The notes under the pieces: generated by a model | What the model saw: only the letters and a program-made list of their open reading frames with translations | Database searches by the model: none | What the model was told of the DNA's origin: nothing | In this document: in pieces, positions 14,319-20,764 of the stretch | Position numbering within the stretch: position 1 is the first letter of the stretch | How the letters are laid out: the number at the start of each line of letters is the position of its first letter | DNA from: a virus | Virus record (IMG/VR): IMGVR_UViG_3300047471_000921 | Span: 1-34,838 of that record | Strand: one strand, 5' to 3' | Length of the DNA stretch: 34,838 nucleotides | Program-made: the position numbers and the translations under genes

Positions 14319-14425
14319 TGACTTTACCAGTGGTTTTTATTATAATCGTTTGGGTTGTAGTTATATCTTCCGTTACATGGCTTTTAAGTAGCGTTTATGA
14401 GAAAGAAAATGATGGAGATTCATGA
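14318..14425 (+). CDS. 35-residue single-span membrane protein
   Basis: The frame begins MTLPVVFIIIVWVVVISSV and continues WLLSSVYEKENDGDS. It is one strong transmembrane helix with an acidic tail, too short for any enzyme. The start overlaps the terminase stop, implying coupled translation. A small holin-like or spanin-like role is possible since no classical lysis gene is found. It is shorter than most holins, and direct evidence is lacking. Confidence 0.6.
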   Translation: MTLPVVFIIIVWVVVISSVTWLLSSVYEKENDGDS

Positions 14426-14469
14426 CACATTATCGTGTCTTATTTAATTTGACATAGGTTTGTGTCATG
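14421..14469 (+). repeat. Inverted repeat after the small membrane-protein gene
   Basis: CATGACAC (14421-14428) pairs with GTGTCATG (14462-14469). GACAC can alternatively pair with the nearer GTGTC at about 14435. Competing pairings of this kind could modulate translation of the next gene; function unknown. Confidence 0.4.
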
Positions 14470-14524
14470 TGTGGAGATTATGGAATCAAAGAAGAATATG
14501 ATGCTTTTTACAATAAGGTAAGCA

Positions 14525-14662
14525 ATGGACAAGAAAATAAAGAAAATAATGAAAGAAGAAAAAAATGTTGTGAAGGACACAAAAGCTCTATTGAAAATGG
14601 ACAAGAAACACGACAAGAAAATAGAGAAATGCGACAAAATGATGATGAAAAAGAAAAAATGA
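14525..14662 (+). CDS. Lysine-rich small protein, 45 aa
   Basis: The frame reads MDKKIKKIMKEEKNVVKDTK and continues with alternating Lys and acidic residues to a poly-Lys end. Similar short Lys-rich proteins sit next to terminase or portal genes in many phages. AAGG lies 6 bases before the ATG, and its stop overlaps the start of the next gene (ATGA). A longer frame from 14467 in another phase covers the same bases but has a low-complexity N-terminal half and a weak start, so I take this frame as the real gene. Function unknown. Confidence 0.6.
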   Translation: MDKKIKKIMKEEKNVVKDTKALLKMDKKHDKKIEKCDKMMMKKKK

Positions 14663-14856
14663 TATGGATAGATTTATCTATCGAAATGCCTGTTGTTGAT
14701 GAAGAATATGTTCTTTACGATTCATTAACCAAAAAGTTTGAATTAGCAATTGTTTGGGATATTTCTGAAGGTGTAGTTGATTGGTTACCTTATTATAATA
14801 AGGATGCTTTATCTTTTACACCTACTCATGCTTTAAAACTTAAAATACCAGGATGA
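14659..14856 (+). CDS. DUF551-like small protein, 65 aa
   Basis: It starts MIWIDLSIEMPVVDEEYVL and ends with a WLPYYNK-type segment and a Thr/Pro-rich tail, the Trp-start and Trp-Leu/Met-Pro layout of DUF551, a family of small phage proteins of unknown function. The start overlaps the upstream stop. A second DUF551-like gene is at 18002-18229. The frame is open further upstream to 14467, but the family start is at this Met. Confidence 0.6.
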   Translation: MIWIDLSIEMPVVDEEYVLYDSLTKKFELAIVWDISEGVVDWLPYYNKDALSFTPTHALKLKIPG

Positions 14857-14857
14857 T

Positions 14858-14980
14858 ATGAGTAAATACCTAATTATATTTTGTCTTTTTTTTTGCTATT
14901 GGCATGCTTATTTCGATGAAACCGAAGAAGCCCGAATTATGAATGCTGATAAAGCACAAGACGAACTTAATCGCTGGTAA
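14858..14980 (+). CDS. Small protein with N-terminal membrane or signal segment, 40 aa
   Basis: It begins MSKYLIIFCLFFCYWHAYF, a hydrophobic stretch that is either a signal anchor or a signal peptide, followed by a 20-residue charged helix. CCAGGATGAT provides a ribosome site, and the ATG lies just after the upstream TGA. Two Cys occur in the hydrophobic part, but no clear lipobox. Possible accessory of lysis; unproven. Confidence 0.5.
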   Translation: MSKYLIIFCLFFCYWHAYFDETEEARIMNADKAQDELNRW

Positions 14981-15053
14981 TTCATAGTTTACTAGACAAA
15001 ACGGTTTTTTTTGCCTATAGTGTCAATTAAATATTTTAATCAAGGCAATCCAT

Positions 15054-17129
15054 ATGTCATGGCCCACCTCAAATCCAATTGCACGTGAATTAGAAGATTT
15101 CTGGCAACAAAGTCAAAGCTTATTTCAGCAATGGTGGTTTGAGGCGAACCTTGATCTGAATATGGTTGCGGGCAATCAAACCAATAATAACTATGCTTTT
15201 GGTTTGAATGCCCAAAACCGCAAAGACCTTACATTCAATAAAATTCTTCGTGTCATCAATATGATAGATGGCTTCCAGCGTGACCATAGACTAGCCAATA
15301 TCATTAAACCAGCTGACAATGATCCTGATATGGGTGAAACTGCTGATCAGCGTAGTACCGTTAATAATTGGGTGATGAATCAAACGGCGGGCTATGAGAA
15401 TATTTCTGAAAGTTTTAGAGGTTCTCTCATTTGTGGTCTTAATTTACAAAGTATTTGGATGGATTTTAGAGAAGATCCTGAGAATGGAAAAATTTGTATT
15501 GATCGTTTACCTTACAATAGTTTCTTAATGGATCCCTATTGGACAAAAAAAGATCTTTCTGATTGCAATCGTATTTGGACTCGTAAATATATAACACGCA
15601 TGCAGTTAGATGCTTTATTTCCTAATGCTGGAAATTCTGTTCCAGCTCTTCAAACTGGCTATGCTTCGATGGATGGCAAATTTCAATATCTTGCGCAAAA
15701 CTGGTATCAATATAACGTTCAAATGTATGCTTATGATGAATATTGGGTTAGAGACTGGAAAGATACTCGTAAACTTTTGGATACAAGAACAGGTGAAGTT
15801 GCCCCTTGGAATGGTACAAAAGAACAATTCCAATTATTAATGCGTATCAATCCAAATGTCAAACTTATCAAGGCTCGAATTCCAACCATTAAGCTTTGTG
15901 TTTTAGTTAATAACAACATTATGTACGAAGAGAAGTCACCTTATGGACTTGATCGCATGCCTTTCGTCCCGCACGTTTGTTATATGTTTCCCGAGGTCCA
16001 GAATTATAGTAGTCGATTTATGGGTATTCCGAGGAATATCCGTGATTCACAAATAGAGCTGAATCGTCGACGAAATCGTCTTTTAGATATGTTAGATGCT
16101 CAAATACAATCTGGTTTAATGGTGAAAGAAGATGCGCTTGTTAATCCTGAAGATGCATTCTTGGGAGGCCCAGGGAAAGCCTTATTCTTTAAAAATACTT
16201 CTAACTTGGCTACAGATGTCAAAGAATTCATGCCCCCGCCTGTTGGCCAAGGATGGCTCGAACTTATTCAGACAATCGAAAAAGAAATCATGGATATCGT
16301 GGGACCGGAAGAATTATTTGCTCAGAATCTCGGCGCAAAAGAGATGTCTGGCGTACTTATGAAAATGAAAATGGGTGCAGGTTTAACGGGTCTTCGAAGC
16401 GTTTTTGACAACTTAAATGAATCTCAAAAGAATTTAGGCGAGATCATAGATGATCTTGTAATAAATAACTTCGGTGAAGGAAAAGTCGCTCATATTATCG
16501 GTAAGAAGCCAACTGAACATTTCTTTGAAAAAGAATTCAGTAAGTTTTCATGCGTCGTCGAAGAAGGAGAACTTACTTCAACGCAACGACAATATAAATT
16601 TCTTGAAGCTATACAGCTTAAACAAATTATGCCTACTGCAATTCCAGATGATTACATTATTGAATTATCTACTCTTCAAGACAAAAAACGTCTTGTTGAA
16701 ACTCAACAGAAAGCAGCGCAAGAACAAGCACAACTTCAACAAGCTCAAACTCAGCAAGCAATGGAACAACAAGAGATTCTTACACGTAGCTTAGAGGCTA
16801 AAGCTCAATCTGATTTTGCATCTGCCAAAGAAAAAGAAGCTAAAACATTCTCCAATATTGCACTTGGTGAACATCATGAAGCTATGGCAGTACAAGATCG
16901 AGCAAATGCTGCACTAGCAAATGCAAAAGCTATGAAAGAAATTGAAGAAATGGATGAAAACCATTTAATGAAATTAGCAAAATTCATGATGGAATTACAA
17001 GAGCGTCAAAAATCGATGGATAAAAGCGATGCATTACATTTGGCTGAAATGGAAGGATCTAAAATCGAGCTTGCAAAAATCCAATCTGAATTATCTAAAT
17101 ATAAACAACCACAACCATCTATAAAATAA
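15054..17129 (+). CDS. Portal protein, P22-like, 691 aa
   Basis: The dodecameric ring through which DNA enters and leaves the head. The size is close to the 725 residues of P22 gp1. Typical features are an N-terminal segment with FNKILRVINMIDGFQRDHR (about residues 61-79), then DMGETADQRSTV, a long alpha/beta body with FVPHVCYMFPEVQNYSSRFM and RNIRDSQIELNRRRNRLLD, and a Gln/Ala/Lys-rich helical C-terminus (about 540-690), comparable to the P22 portal barrel. The AAGG ribosome site is modest. A hairpin and a tRNA-like structure follow the stop. Identity as portal is firm; the P22 subtype is by resemblance. Confidence 0.92.
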   Translation: MSWPTSNPIARELEDFWQQSQSLFQQWWFEANLDLNMVAGNQTNNNYAFGLNAQNRKDLTFNKILRVINMIDGFQRDHRLANIIKPADNDPDMGETADQRSTVNNWVMNQTAGYENISESFRGSLICGLNLQSIWMDFREDPENGKICIDRLPYNSFLMDPYWTKKDLSDCNRIWTRKYITRMQLDALFPNAGNSVPALQTGYASMDGKFQYLAQNWYQYNVQMYAYDEYWVRDWKDTRKLLDTRTGEVAPWNGTKEQFQLLMRINPNVKLIKARIPTIKLCVLVNNNIMYEEKSPYGLDRMPFVPHVCYMFPEVQNYSSRFMGIPRNIRDSQIELNRRRNRLLDMLDAQIQSGLMVKEDALVNPEDAFLGGPGKALFFKNTSNLATDVKEFMPPPVGQGWLELIQTIEKEIMDIVGPEELFAQNLGAKEMSGVLMKMKMGAGLTGLRSVFDNLNESQKNLGEIIDDLVINNFGEGKVAHIIGKKPTEHFFEKEFSKFSCVVEEGELTSTQRQYKFLEAIQLKQIMPTAIPDDYIIELSTLQDKKRLVETQQKAAQEQAQLQQAQTQQAMEQQEILTRSLEAKAQSDFASAKEKEAKTFSNIALGEHHEAMAVQDRANAALANAKAMKEIEEMDENHLMKLAKFMMELQERQKSMDKSDALHLAEMEGSKIELAKIQSELSKYKQPQPSIK

Positions 17130-17154
17130 TTTAAATATTTATTATTTTATAGAT
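17117..17154 (+). terminator. AT-rich 14-bp hairpin across the portal stop codon
   Basis: Bases 17117-17130 pair without mismatch with 17141-17154 around a 10-base AT loop; the left arm contains the portal stop codon. It lacks GC pairs and a clean T-tract, so mRNA 3'-end protection or processing is as likely as termination. Confidence 0.5.
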
Positions 17155-17173
17155 AATCGGTAAAATATCAATT

Positions 17174-17241
17174 TCCCAAGAAGCTCGTTGAGCACTATTC
17201 GATTAAAATATGGGGAGTAGGTTAAAATCCTACCTTGGGAT
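17174..17241 (+). tRNA. tRNA-like cloverleaf with minimal D loop (tRNA pseudogene or mimic)
   Basis: All arms of a cloverleaf fall in order: acceptor TCCCAAG/CTTGGGA (17174-17180, 17234-17240, 7 perfect pairs), two linker bases, D stem GCTC/GAGC with a loop of only GTT, one base, an anticodon stem of CTATT/AATAT (four pairs and a terminal mismatch) with a 7-base loop CGATTAA, a 5-base variable region, and T stem GTAGG/CCTAC with loop TTAAAAT, directly joined to the acceptor. Against a working tRNA are the tiny D loop, G instead of T at position 33, loss of the TTC of the T loop, and no CCA in place. The nominal anticodon would be ATT. Confidence 0.5.
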
Positions 17242-17252
17242 CAACCAAGGAG
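17233..17252 (+). promoter_or_regulatory. Hairpin that can mask the ribosome site of the next gene
   Basis: CCTTGG (17233-17238) and CCAAGG (17245-17250) form a perfect 6-bp stem with loop GATCAA. The right arm overlaps AAGGAG (17247-17252), the ribosome site of the gene at 17259. The left arm is the same sequence used by the acceptor stem of the tRNA-like fold, so the two folds exclude each other. Confidence 0.55.
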
Positions 17253-17258
17253 TGTTTT

Positions 17259-17687
17259 ATGTGGGATCCAAATATTCAAGTATCAATTGCTACTCAATGG
17301 GATAAAATCGACATACTCAATCAAAAAGAGGATGAAGGATTTGAGTTAGTCCATCAGGAAAAAATCACAGACAGAAAAATAGTTTTAGTCTTTCGAAGAG
17401 TGCAACCAATTTTACAGCCATCTTACGATTTTATTCGTAGAAGGCCTTTAAGTGTTAATTCAGAGCCTATAAATGTTTTTAATCATGAGCCATTATTTAC
17501 AGGATTAAATGCAAGACAATCACCTGAGCCAAGTCCAAAAGAATTTCAGATTGCTAATACTGCACAAGAAGAAGCTAAAGAAAAAATGGTTCAGTTTATA
17601 TTAGAAGATTATCATCCTGAAGAGCCCGAAGTTGATGATATAGAATTATTTGAAACACCTATGGCTGAAACGGATGAAGATACATGA
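17259..17687 (+). CDS. Hypothetical acidic protein, 142 aa
   Basis: Start at ATG 17259, set by AAGGAG six bases upstream; an in-frame TTG at 17235 lies inside the tRNA-like element. The N-terminal 65 residues (WDKIDILNQKEDEGFELVHQ then KIVLVFRRV) look like a small alpha/beta domain. The rest is Pro- and Glu-rich and probably unstructured, ending in an acidic tail. It opens the small-gene stretch between portal and scaffold. Not recognised. Confidence 0.65.
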   Translation: MWDPNIQVSIATQWDKIDILNQKEDEGFELVHQEKITDRKIVLVFRRVQPILQPSYDFIRRRPLSVNSEPINVFNHEPLFTGLNARQSPEPSPKEFQIANTAQEEAKEKMVQFILEDYHPEEPEVDDIELFETPMAETDEDT

Positions 17688-17839
17688 AAATGACAGAAAG
17701 ACAGCTGACAGAATATATGTGCGAACTTTTAGAAGATTGGATTGCGACCAATCAAATTATGGTTGAAACATTAGCAATTGATGATTACATATACGAATAT
17801 GTAACGACATGGATTGCTGATCAGGAGATATTCGATTGA
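17684..17839 (+). CDS. Small acidic helical protein, 51 aa
   Basis: The frame begins MKMTERQLTEYMCELLEDWI and stays helical and acidic to the end. Its ATG overlaps the upstream TGA, and its own stop overlaps a TTG start for the next gene, so the three are coupled. Not recognised. Confidence 0.55.
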   Translation: MKMTERQLTEYMCELLEDWIATNQIMVETLAIDDYIYEYVTTWIADQEIFD

Positions 17840-17994
17840 TAGATACATTTTCATTAATAACTGTAAAATATCAACGAGAAGCTGTTTCCAATGCGTTTTT
17901 GTTTTGGGGATGGAGAATTAAAAAGATCGAAGATGTCGATGATATGTATGTGAGAATTACCGCTGAGAGAGTCGCTAGGACAAGTAAACTTTAA
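17836..17994 (+). CDS. Small protein with TTG start, 52 aa
   Basis: The frame begins at TTG 17836 (overlapping TTGA) with CAGGAG upstream and reads MIDTFSLITVKYQREAVSNA, then FLFWGWRIKKIEDVDDMY. The mix of short strands and a basic end suggests a small folded domain. The overlap and ribosome site support it despite the rare start. Not recognised. Confidence 0.5.
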   Translation: MIDTFSLITVKYQREAVSNAFLFWGWRIKKIEDVDDMYVRITAERVARTSKL

Positions 17995-18001
17995 GGTAAA
18001 G

Positions 18002-18229
18002 ATGACTGAATGGATTGATGTTAAGAAAAGACTGCCTGAATTATATGTAGATGTGGTTTGTATGTGTAAAAATTTAGATGGGCTGCCATTTGCAGTAGGA
18101 GATAAATACTATTCAATTGATCGTTTGGCTATTTGCGAAAATGAAACAAAACCTGATTTTGTGTGCCATAGAATTAATAGCGAAGTTTTAGCATGGATGC
18201 CATTACCACCGATTCCAGAGGGATTATGA
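18002..18229 (+). CDS. DUF551-like protein, 75 aa
   Basis: EWIDVKKRLPELYVDVVCMC at the start and VLAWMPLPPIPEGL at the end are the two conserved edges of DUF551 proteins, which are common in phage genomes and have no established function. AAGG lies 5 bases before the ATG. The stop overlaps the next gene. A divergent relative is at 14659-14856. Confidence 0.75.
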   Translation: MTEWIDVKKRLPELYVDVVCMCKNLDGLPFAVGDKYYSIDRLAICENETKPDFVCHRINSEVLAWMPLPPIPEGL

Positions 18230-18303
18230 TGGATAAAGTCAAACTATGCCCATATTGTCGACAGCCTAAGCTTGATAAAGGGAAATGCCCATGTCAGAAA
18301 TGA
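18226..18303 (+). CDS. 25-residue zinc-ribbon mini-protein
   Basis: MMDKVKLCPYCRQPKLDKGK followed by CPCQK gives four Cys (CxxC and CxC), enough for one zinc knuckle. Its ATG overlaps the stop of the DUF551 gene and GAGGG precedes it. Translation of so short a frame is supported by the spaced cysteines and coupling, not by length. Confidence 0.45.
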   Translation: MMDKVKLCPYCRQPKLDKGKCPCQK

Positions 18304-18309
18304 AGACTG

Positions 18310-18471
18310 ATGAAATCATTATGTAAATCAAAAGTAATTTTAAATGATCAACATCATTTATATTTGATAGAGAAAAACGATCCCGATACCATTTGGGAAG
18401 ATATTCCGTGGTTTGTTAGACATGATGAAATTGAGAATGCAATTTGGATTCCCATTCCAAAAGAGAAATAA
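18310..18471 (+). CDS. Small acidic protein with Trp-rich end, 53 aa
   Basis: The frame begins MKSLCKSKVILNDQHHLYLI and ends NAIWIPIPKEK, echoing the Trp-Met/Ile-Pro end of the DUF551 genes nearby, so it may be a shortened relative. Its stop overlaps the next ATG (TAATG). No strong ribosome site is visible (GAAGAC). Confidence 0.5.
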   Translation: MKSLCKSKVILNDQHHLYLIEKNDPDTIWEDIPWFVRHDEIENAIWIPIPKEK

Positions 18472-18617
18472 TGAAACAAAAACCTATAATTTATCTTACA
18501 TGTCTAAAATGTGGATTCACTGATCCAGTTTTTCAAGCCAATAAAGACTTTTGGAAATGTCCTGGATGCAAAGAAAAGGAAGGTCTATGTCAAAAAGAGA
18601 ACGAATCGAAGACTTAG
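18471..18617 (+). CDS. Zinc-ribbon small protein, 48 aa
   Basis: It has CLKCG and CPGCK separated by 14 residues, a canonical zinc ribbon (CxxC-x15-CxxC), and an additional Cys later. The start overlaps the upstream stop; the last 31 bases overlap the next gene. Such ribbons bind nucleic acid or proteins; the partner is unknown. Confidence 0.55.
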   Translation: MKQKPIIYLTCLKCGFTDPVFQANKDFWKCPGCKEKEGLCQKENESKT

Positions 18618-18844
18618 GTCGAATATATCAAATCGTGAAAGATATATTGGTAAATGGAAATTCTTATAATCTTCATTGCAGGCCATTTGAAGAAACTGAA
18701 ACTAAGCATTCGTATGAGACATTTATAGAAAAATATCAAAAATCCGAAAATCTTGAGGATCTTTTTGACTGGATACGAGGTTTAAATTGGATTCTAGAAG
18801 AAGTCCAATCAATTGCAAGAGGAGATGATTCTCAAGATGAATGA
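18587..18844 (+). CDS. Hypothetical acidic helical protein, 85 aa
   Basis: Start at ATG 18587 after AAGGAAGG; the frame is open further upstream to TTG 18551, but that has no ribosome site. The protein is helical and charged (RIYQIVKDILVNG, LFDWIRGLNWILEEVQS) with an acidic end. It is the last gene of the small-gene stretch and meets the minus-strand gene at 18849 tail to tail. Not recognised. Confidence 0.6.
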   Translation: MSKRERIEDLGRIYQIVKDILVNGNSYNLHCRPFEETETKHSYETFIEKYQKSENLEDLFDWIRGLNWILEEVQSIARGDDSQDE

Positions 18845-18848
18845 TAAA

Positions 18849-19073
18849 TTATTTATCAAAATGAATCTCAGAGTGTGACTTGATGACCGTTATGTAAAGA
18901 TCATCTACAGATTTTTCTCTAGATAATCTTTTTCCTTCTTCTTTTGCATCATCAACTTTATCTTTTTTCTTTTTCTTTCCAATTCTTAAAGGTATGCAAC
19001 ATCTGCAATTGCAGCTGTCATTTAATTCTACTTGTGTATCTGATGGAACATTAACTGAGAGTGGAGCAGTCAT
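18849..19073 (-). CDS. Cys-cluster basic protein, 74 aa
   Basis: A lone minus-strand gene inside the rightward operon. AAGGAG lies 6 bases before ATG 19073; a GTG at 19103 would add ten residues but lacks support. Key features are SCNCRCC (four Cys in seven residues), followed by the basic GKKKKKDKVDD and a mixed C-terminus. The Cys cluster could bind metal. It is not recognised; its orientation suggests separate expression from the virion genes. Confidence 0.55.
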   Translation of the reverse strand: MTAPLSVNVPSDTQVELNDSCNCRCCIPLRIGKKKKKDKVDDAKEEGKRLSREKSVDDLYITVIKSHSEIHFDK

Positions 19074-19131
19074 AAAGATCTCCTTGATTTCTTCATAATC
19101 CACCCTATTTTCTAAAATAACAATAAAAATC

Positions 19132-19160
19132 TTGAATTACTCGTCTAAAAGAGCTATATC
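19132..19160 (+). promoter_or_regulatory. Predicted promoter before the scaffold-capsid block
   Basis: TTGAAT (-35, 19132-19137), 17 bases, TATATC (-10, 19155-19160), 43 bases before the gene at 19204. It could restart transcription of the head genes downstream of the minus-strand gene. Confidence 0.45.
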
Positions 19161-19203
19161 TTATCTTGCAGTTAAAATATTGATTTGACAGTAGGAGAAT
19201 ACT

Positions 19204-19479
19204 ATGTCACATGAAAACAATACACGCCCTGATAAGGCAGAAAGAGAAGGATCTCATGAAAAGAGATCTAATCCAGATCGTGGCCCAAAAATGATCGAAG
19301 GTGCTCATCATTTTGATAAAGGTTATGAATCTGATTCAGATGTGTTTTTGAGAAAAGAAACCTATCCTGGACATTCTGGACATGGTGAAAGAGGAAACGA
19401 ATACGTTAAACATAATCGTGAGATCATTTCTCGTGATTCTGCAAAACTGAAACGTTCACATTTTACCAAGATTGCATAA
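19204..19479 (+). CDS. Hypothetical hydrophilic protein, 91 aa
   Basis: A highly polar protein rich in His, Arg, Glu, Asp and Gly (REGSHEKRSNPDRGPKM, GHSGHGERGNEYVKHNREI), probably disordered. AGGAG precedes the ATG. It ends with TAA immediately followed by the next ATG. The composition and position before scaffold and capsid suggest a head-assembly accessory or minor virion protein, but it is not recognised. Confidence 0.6.
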   Translation: MSHENNTRPDKAEREGSHEKRSNPDRGPKMIEGAHHFDKGYESDSDVFLRKETYPGHSGHGERGNEYVKHNREIISRDSAKLKRSHFTKIA

Positions 19480-19884
19480 ATGGTTTGTGTTCCTTATATA
19501 TCTTCAGGTCAGCAATTAGGGGAAACTCGAATAGCAATGACTAAACGTCTGATGAAAGACGTTGAAGAAATTATCGAAATGGAAAATTGCAAAAAGCAAA
19601 CTGAAAAATATTATATTATTTTTCATGCTAAGCCTTTTCCAGGTAACCAACAAGTGATAAAGATGAAAAGAATGGTGGTTTTCAAACATAAACCTCCCAT
19701 GATGCTTTCTTGTCTTTGTTTTGGTGTCGATAATGATAAAGGAATTTTGACTTTAGAATGGAGTTTGCCAGGTGACTGGCCAACATGGGCTATGGAAGGA
19801 AAAAACGAACCTATCCCAGAGGTTGTTAGCAGCCTTAAAGAATTATCCAAGGTTACAAACCTTGATAATATTATTCGATATTAA
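19480..19884 (+). CDS. Hypothetical protein, 134 aa
   Basis: An alpha/beta protein with two clear strands (KYYIIFHAKPF, RMVVFKHKPPMMLSCL) and ILTLEWSLPGDWPTWAM. The start at 19480 directly follows the upstream stop, and its own stop overlaps the next start (TAATG). An internal ATG at 19537 is possible but has no better ribosome site. Not recognised. Confidence 0.6.
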   Translation: MVCVPYISSGQQLGETRIAMTKRLMKDVEEIIEMENCKKQTEKYYIIFHAKPFPGNQQVIKMKRMVVFKHKPPMMLSCLCFGVDNDKGILTLEWSLPGDWPTWAMEGKNEPIPEVVSSLKELSKVTNLDNIIRY

Positions 19885-20066
19885 TGGTTGATTGGTCAAA
19901 ACCTCGGTTTACCCGATGTTATAACTACCATGGTCTTATCTTCATAGAATGGATAAGATTACCAATAAAAAACAGCGTCGACGGCCCGCAATGCGCGGAA
20001 AAAATGGTCGGAGAATTAAACGGGCTTAAAGTATGGGAGCCGCATACATGTCAGAAGAAGAATTAG
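19884..20066 (+). CDS. Hypothetical protein overlapping the scaffold gene, 60 aa
   Basis: A small basic and aromatic protein (SKPRFTRCYNYHGLIFIEWI) with two Cys near the C-terminal half. It starts by TAATG overlap and runs 19 bases into the scaffold gene in another frame. The bases here are more GC-rich than around them (about 19975-20010). Not recognised. Confidence 0.5.
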   Translation: MVDWSKPRFTRCYNYHGLIFIEWIRLPIKNSVDGPQCAEKMVGELNGLKVWEPHTCQKKN

Positions 20067-20749
20067 AGGCGCAAGTAACGCCAAATGAAGAGCAAAACGA
20101 GCCGGAAGTAATTGAATCAAAACCGGAGCCGCAGGAAACAAAACCTGACCCTCAACAAATCAATTGGGAAAGAGCAAACGAAGTCCTCAAGTTTCAGAAA
20201 ATGCGAATCGAAGAACTTGAACAAAAGCTCAATACTGCCCCTGTGCAACACGTACAGGAGGAGCCGGACGAATTCGACTCTTTACCCGAAGATGATTATT
20301 TAACGGTTCAACAAGCGAGAAAACTCGCCTCCCGTATGGCTGAAAAAACAGCTAGAAAGGCGGTTCAAGAGTCGCTTGCTGAATATGATGGCAAAAAGCG
20401 CGTCGCTGATGACGAAACTCGTTGCCAGTCCAAATATGAGGACTACAATTATGTTATGGAAAACTTTGCTCTTCCAATGATTAAAAACGACCCAGCTCTA
20501 GCATATAAGATTCAGCAATCCAAAAATCCTGCTGAGACAGCTTATAGATTGGGTAAGCTAAGTGATAACTATGAGGAAACTATGACAAAAGGTGCCCCAA
20601 GTCCAAAGGCTGAGAAGATTCTCAAAAATACCCAAAGACCCACAAGCACAAATGCCGCAGGTTCTTTAAAATCACAGGCAGACCAGTATAGTAAGATGAC
20701 TAAAGAGCAGATTTGGGAAGAATCGCAAAAGTATGCTAGAAGGGCATAA
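20048..20749 (+). CDS. Scaffolding protein candidate, 233 aa
   Basis: It lies between portal and capsid genes and is acidic, Glu/Gln/Pro-rich and predicted mostly helical. The N-terminal 50 residues are disordered, then come helices with VLKFQKMRIEELEQKLN and a basic C-terminal segment (KMTKEQIWEESQKYARRA), the usual coat-binding end of scaffolds. I start at ATG 20048, with GGGAG 8 bases upstream; an earlier ATG at 20033 has none. It would guide capsid assembly and leave before packaging. Assignment rests on position and composition. Confidence 0.78.
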   Translation: MSEEELEAQVTPNEEQNEPEVIESKPEPQETKPDPQQINWERANEVLKFQKMRIEELEQKLNTAPVQHVQEEPDEFDSLPEDDYLTVQQARKLASRMAEKTARKAVQESLAEYDGKKRVADDETRCQSKYEDYNYVMENFALPMIKNDPALAYKIQQSKNPAETAYRLGKLSDNYEETMTKGAPSPKAEKILKNTQRPTSTNAAGSLKSQADQYSKMTKEQIWEESQKYARRA

Positions 20750-20764
20750 CTTTAGGAAGAACCC

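Noticed and set aside
14467-14658. N-terminal extension of the DUF551-like gene
   Set aside because: Low-complexity sequence with a weak start; an overlapping frame with a good ribosome site and a known type of Lys-rich protein explains the bases better.
17174-17241. A normal functional tRNA
   Set aside because: Three-base D loop, G at position 33, altered T loop and no CCA argue against an ordinary decoding tRNA; kept only as a tRNA-like element.
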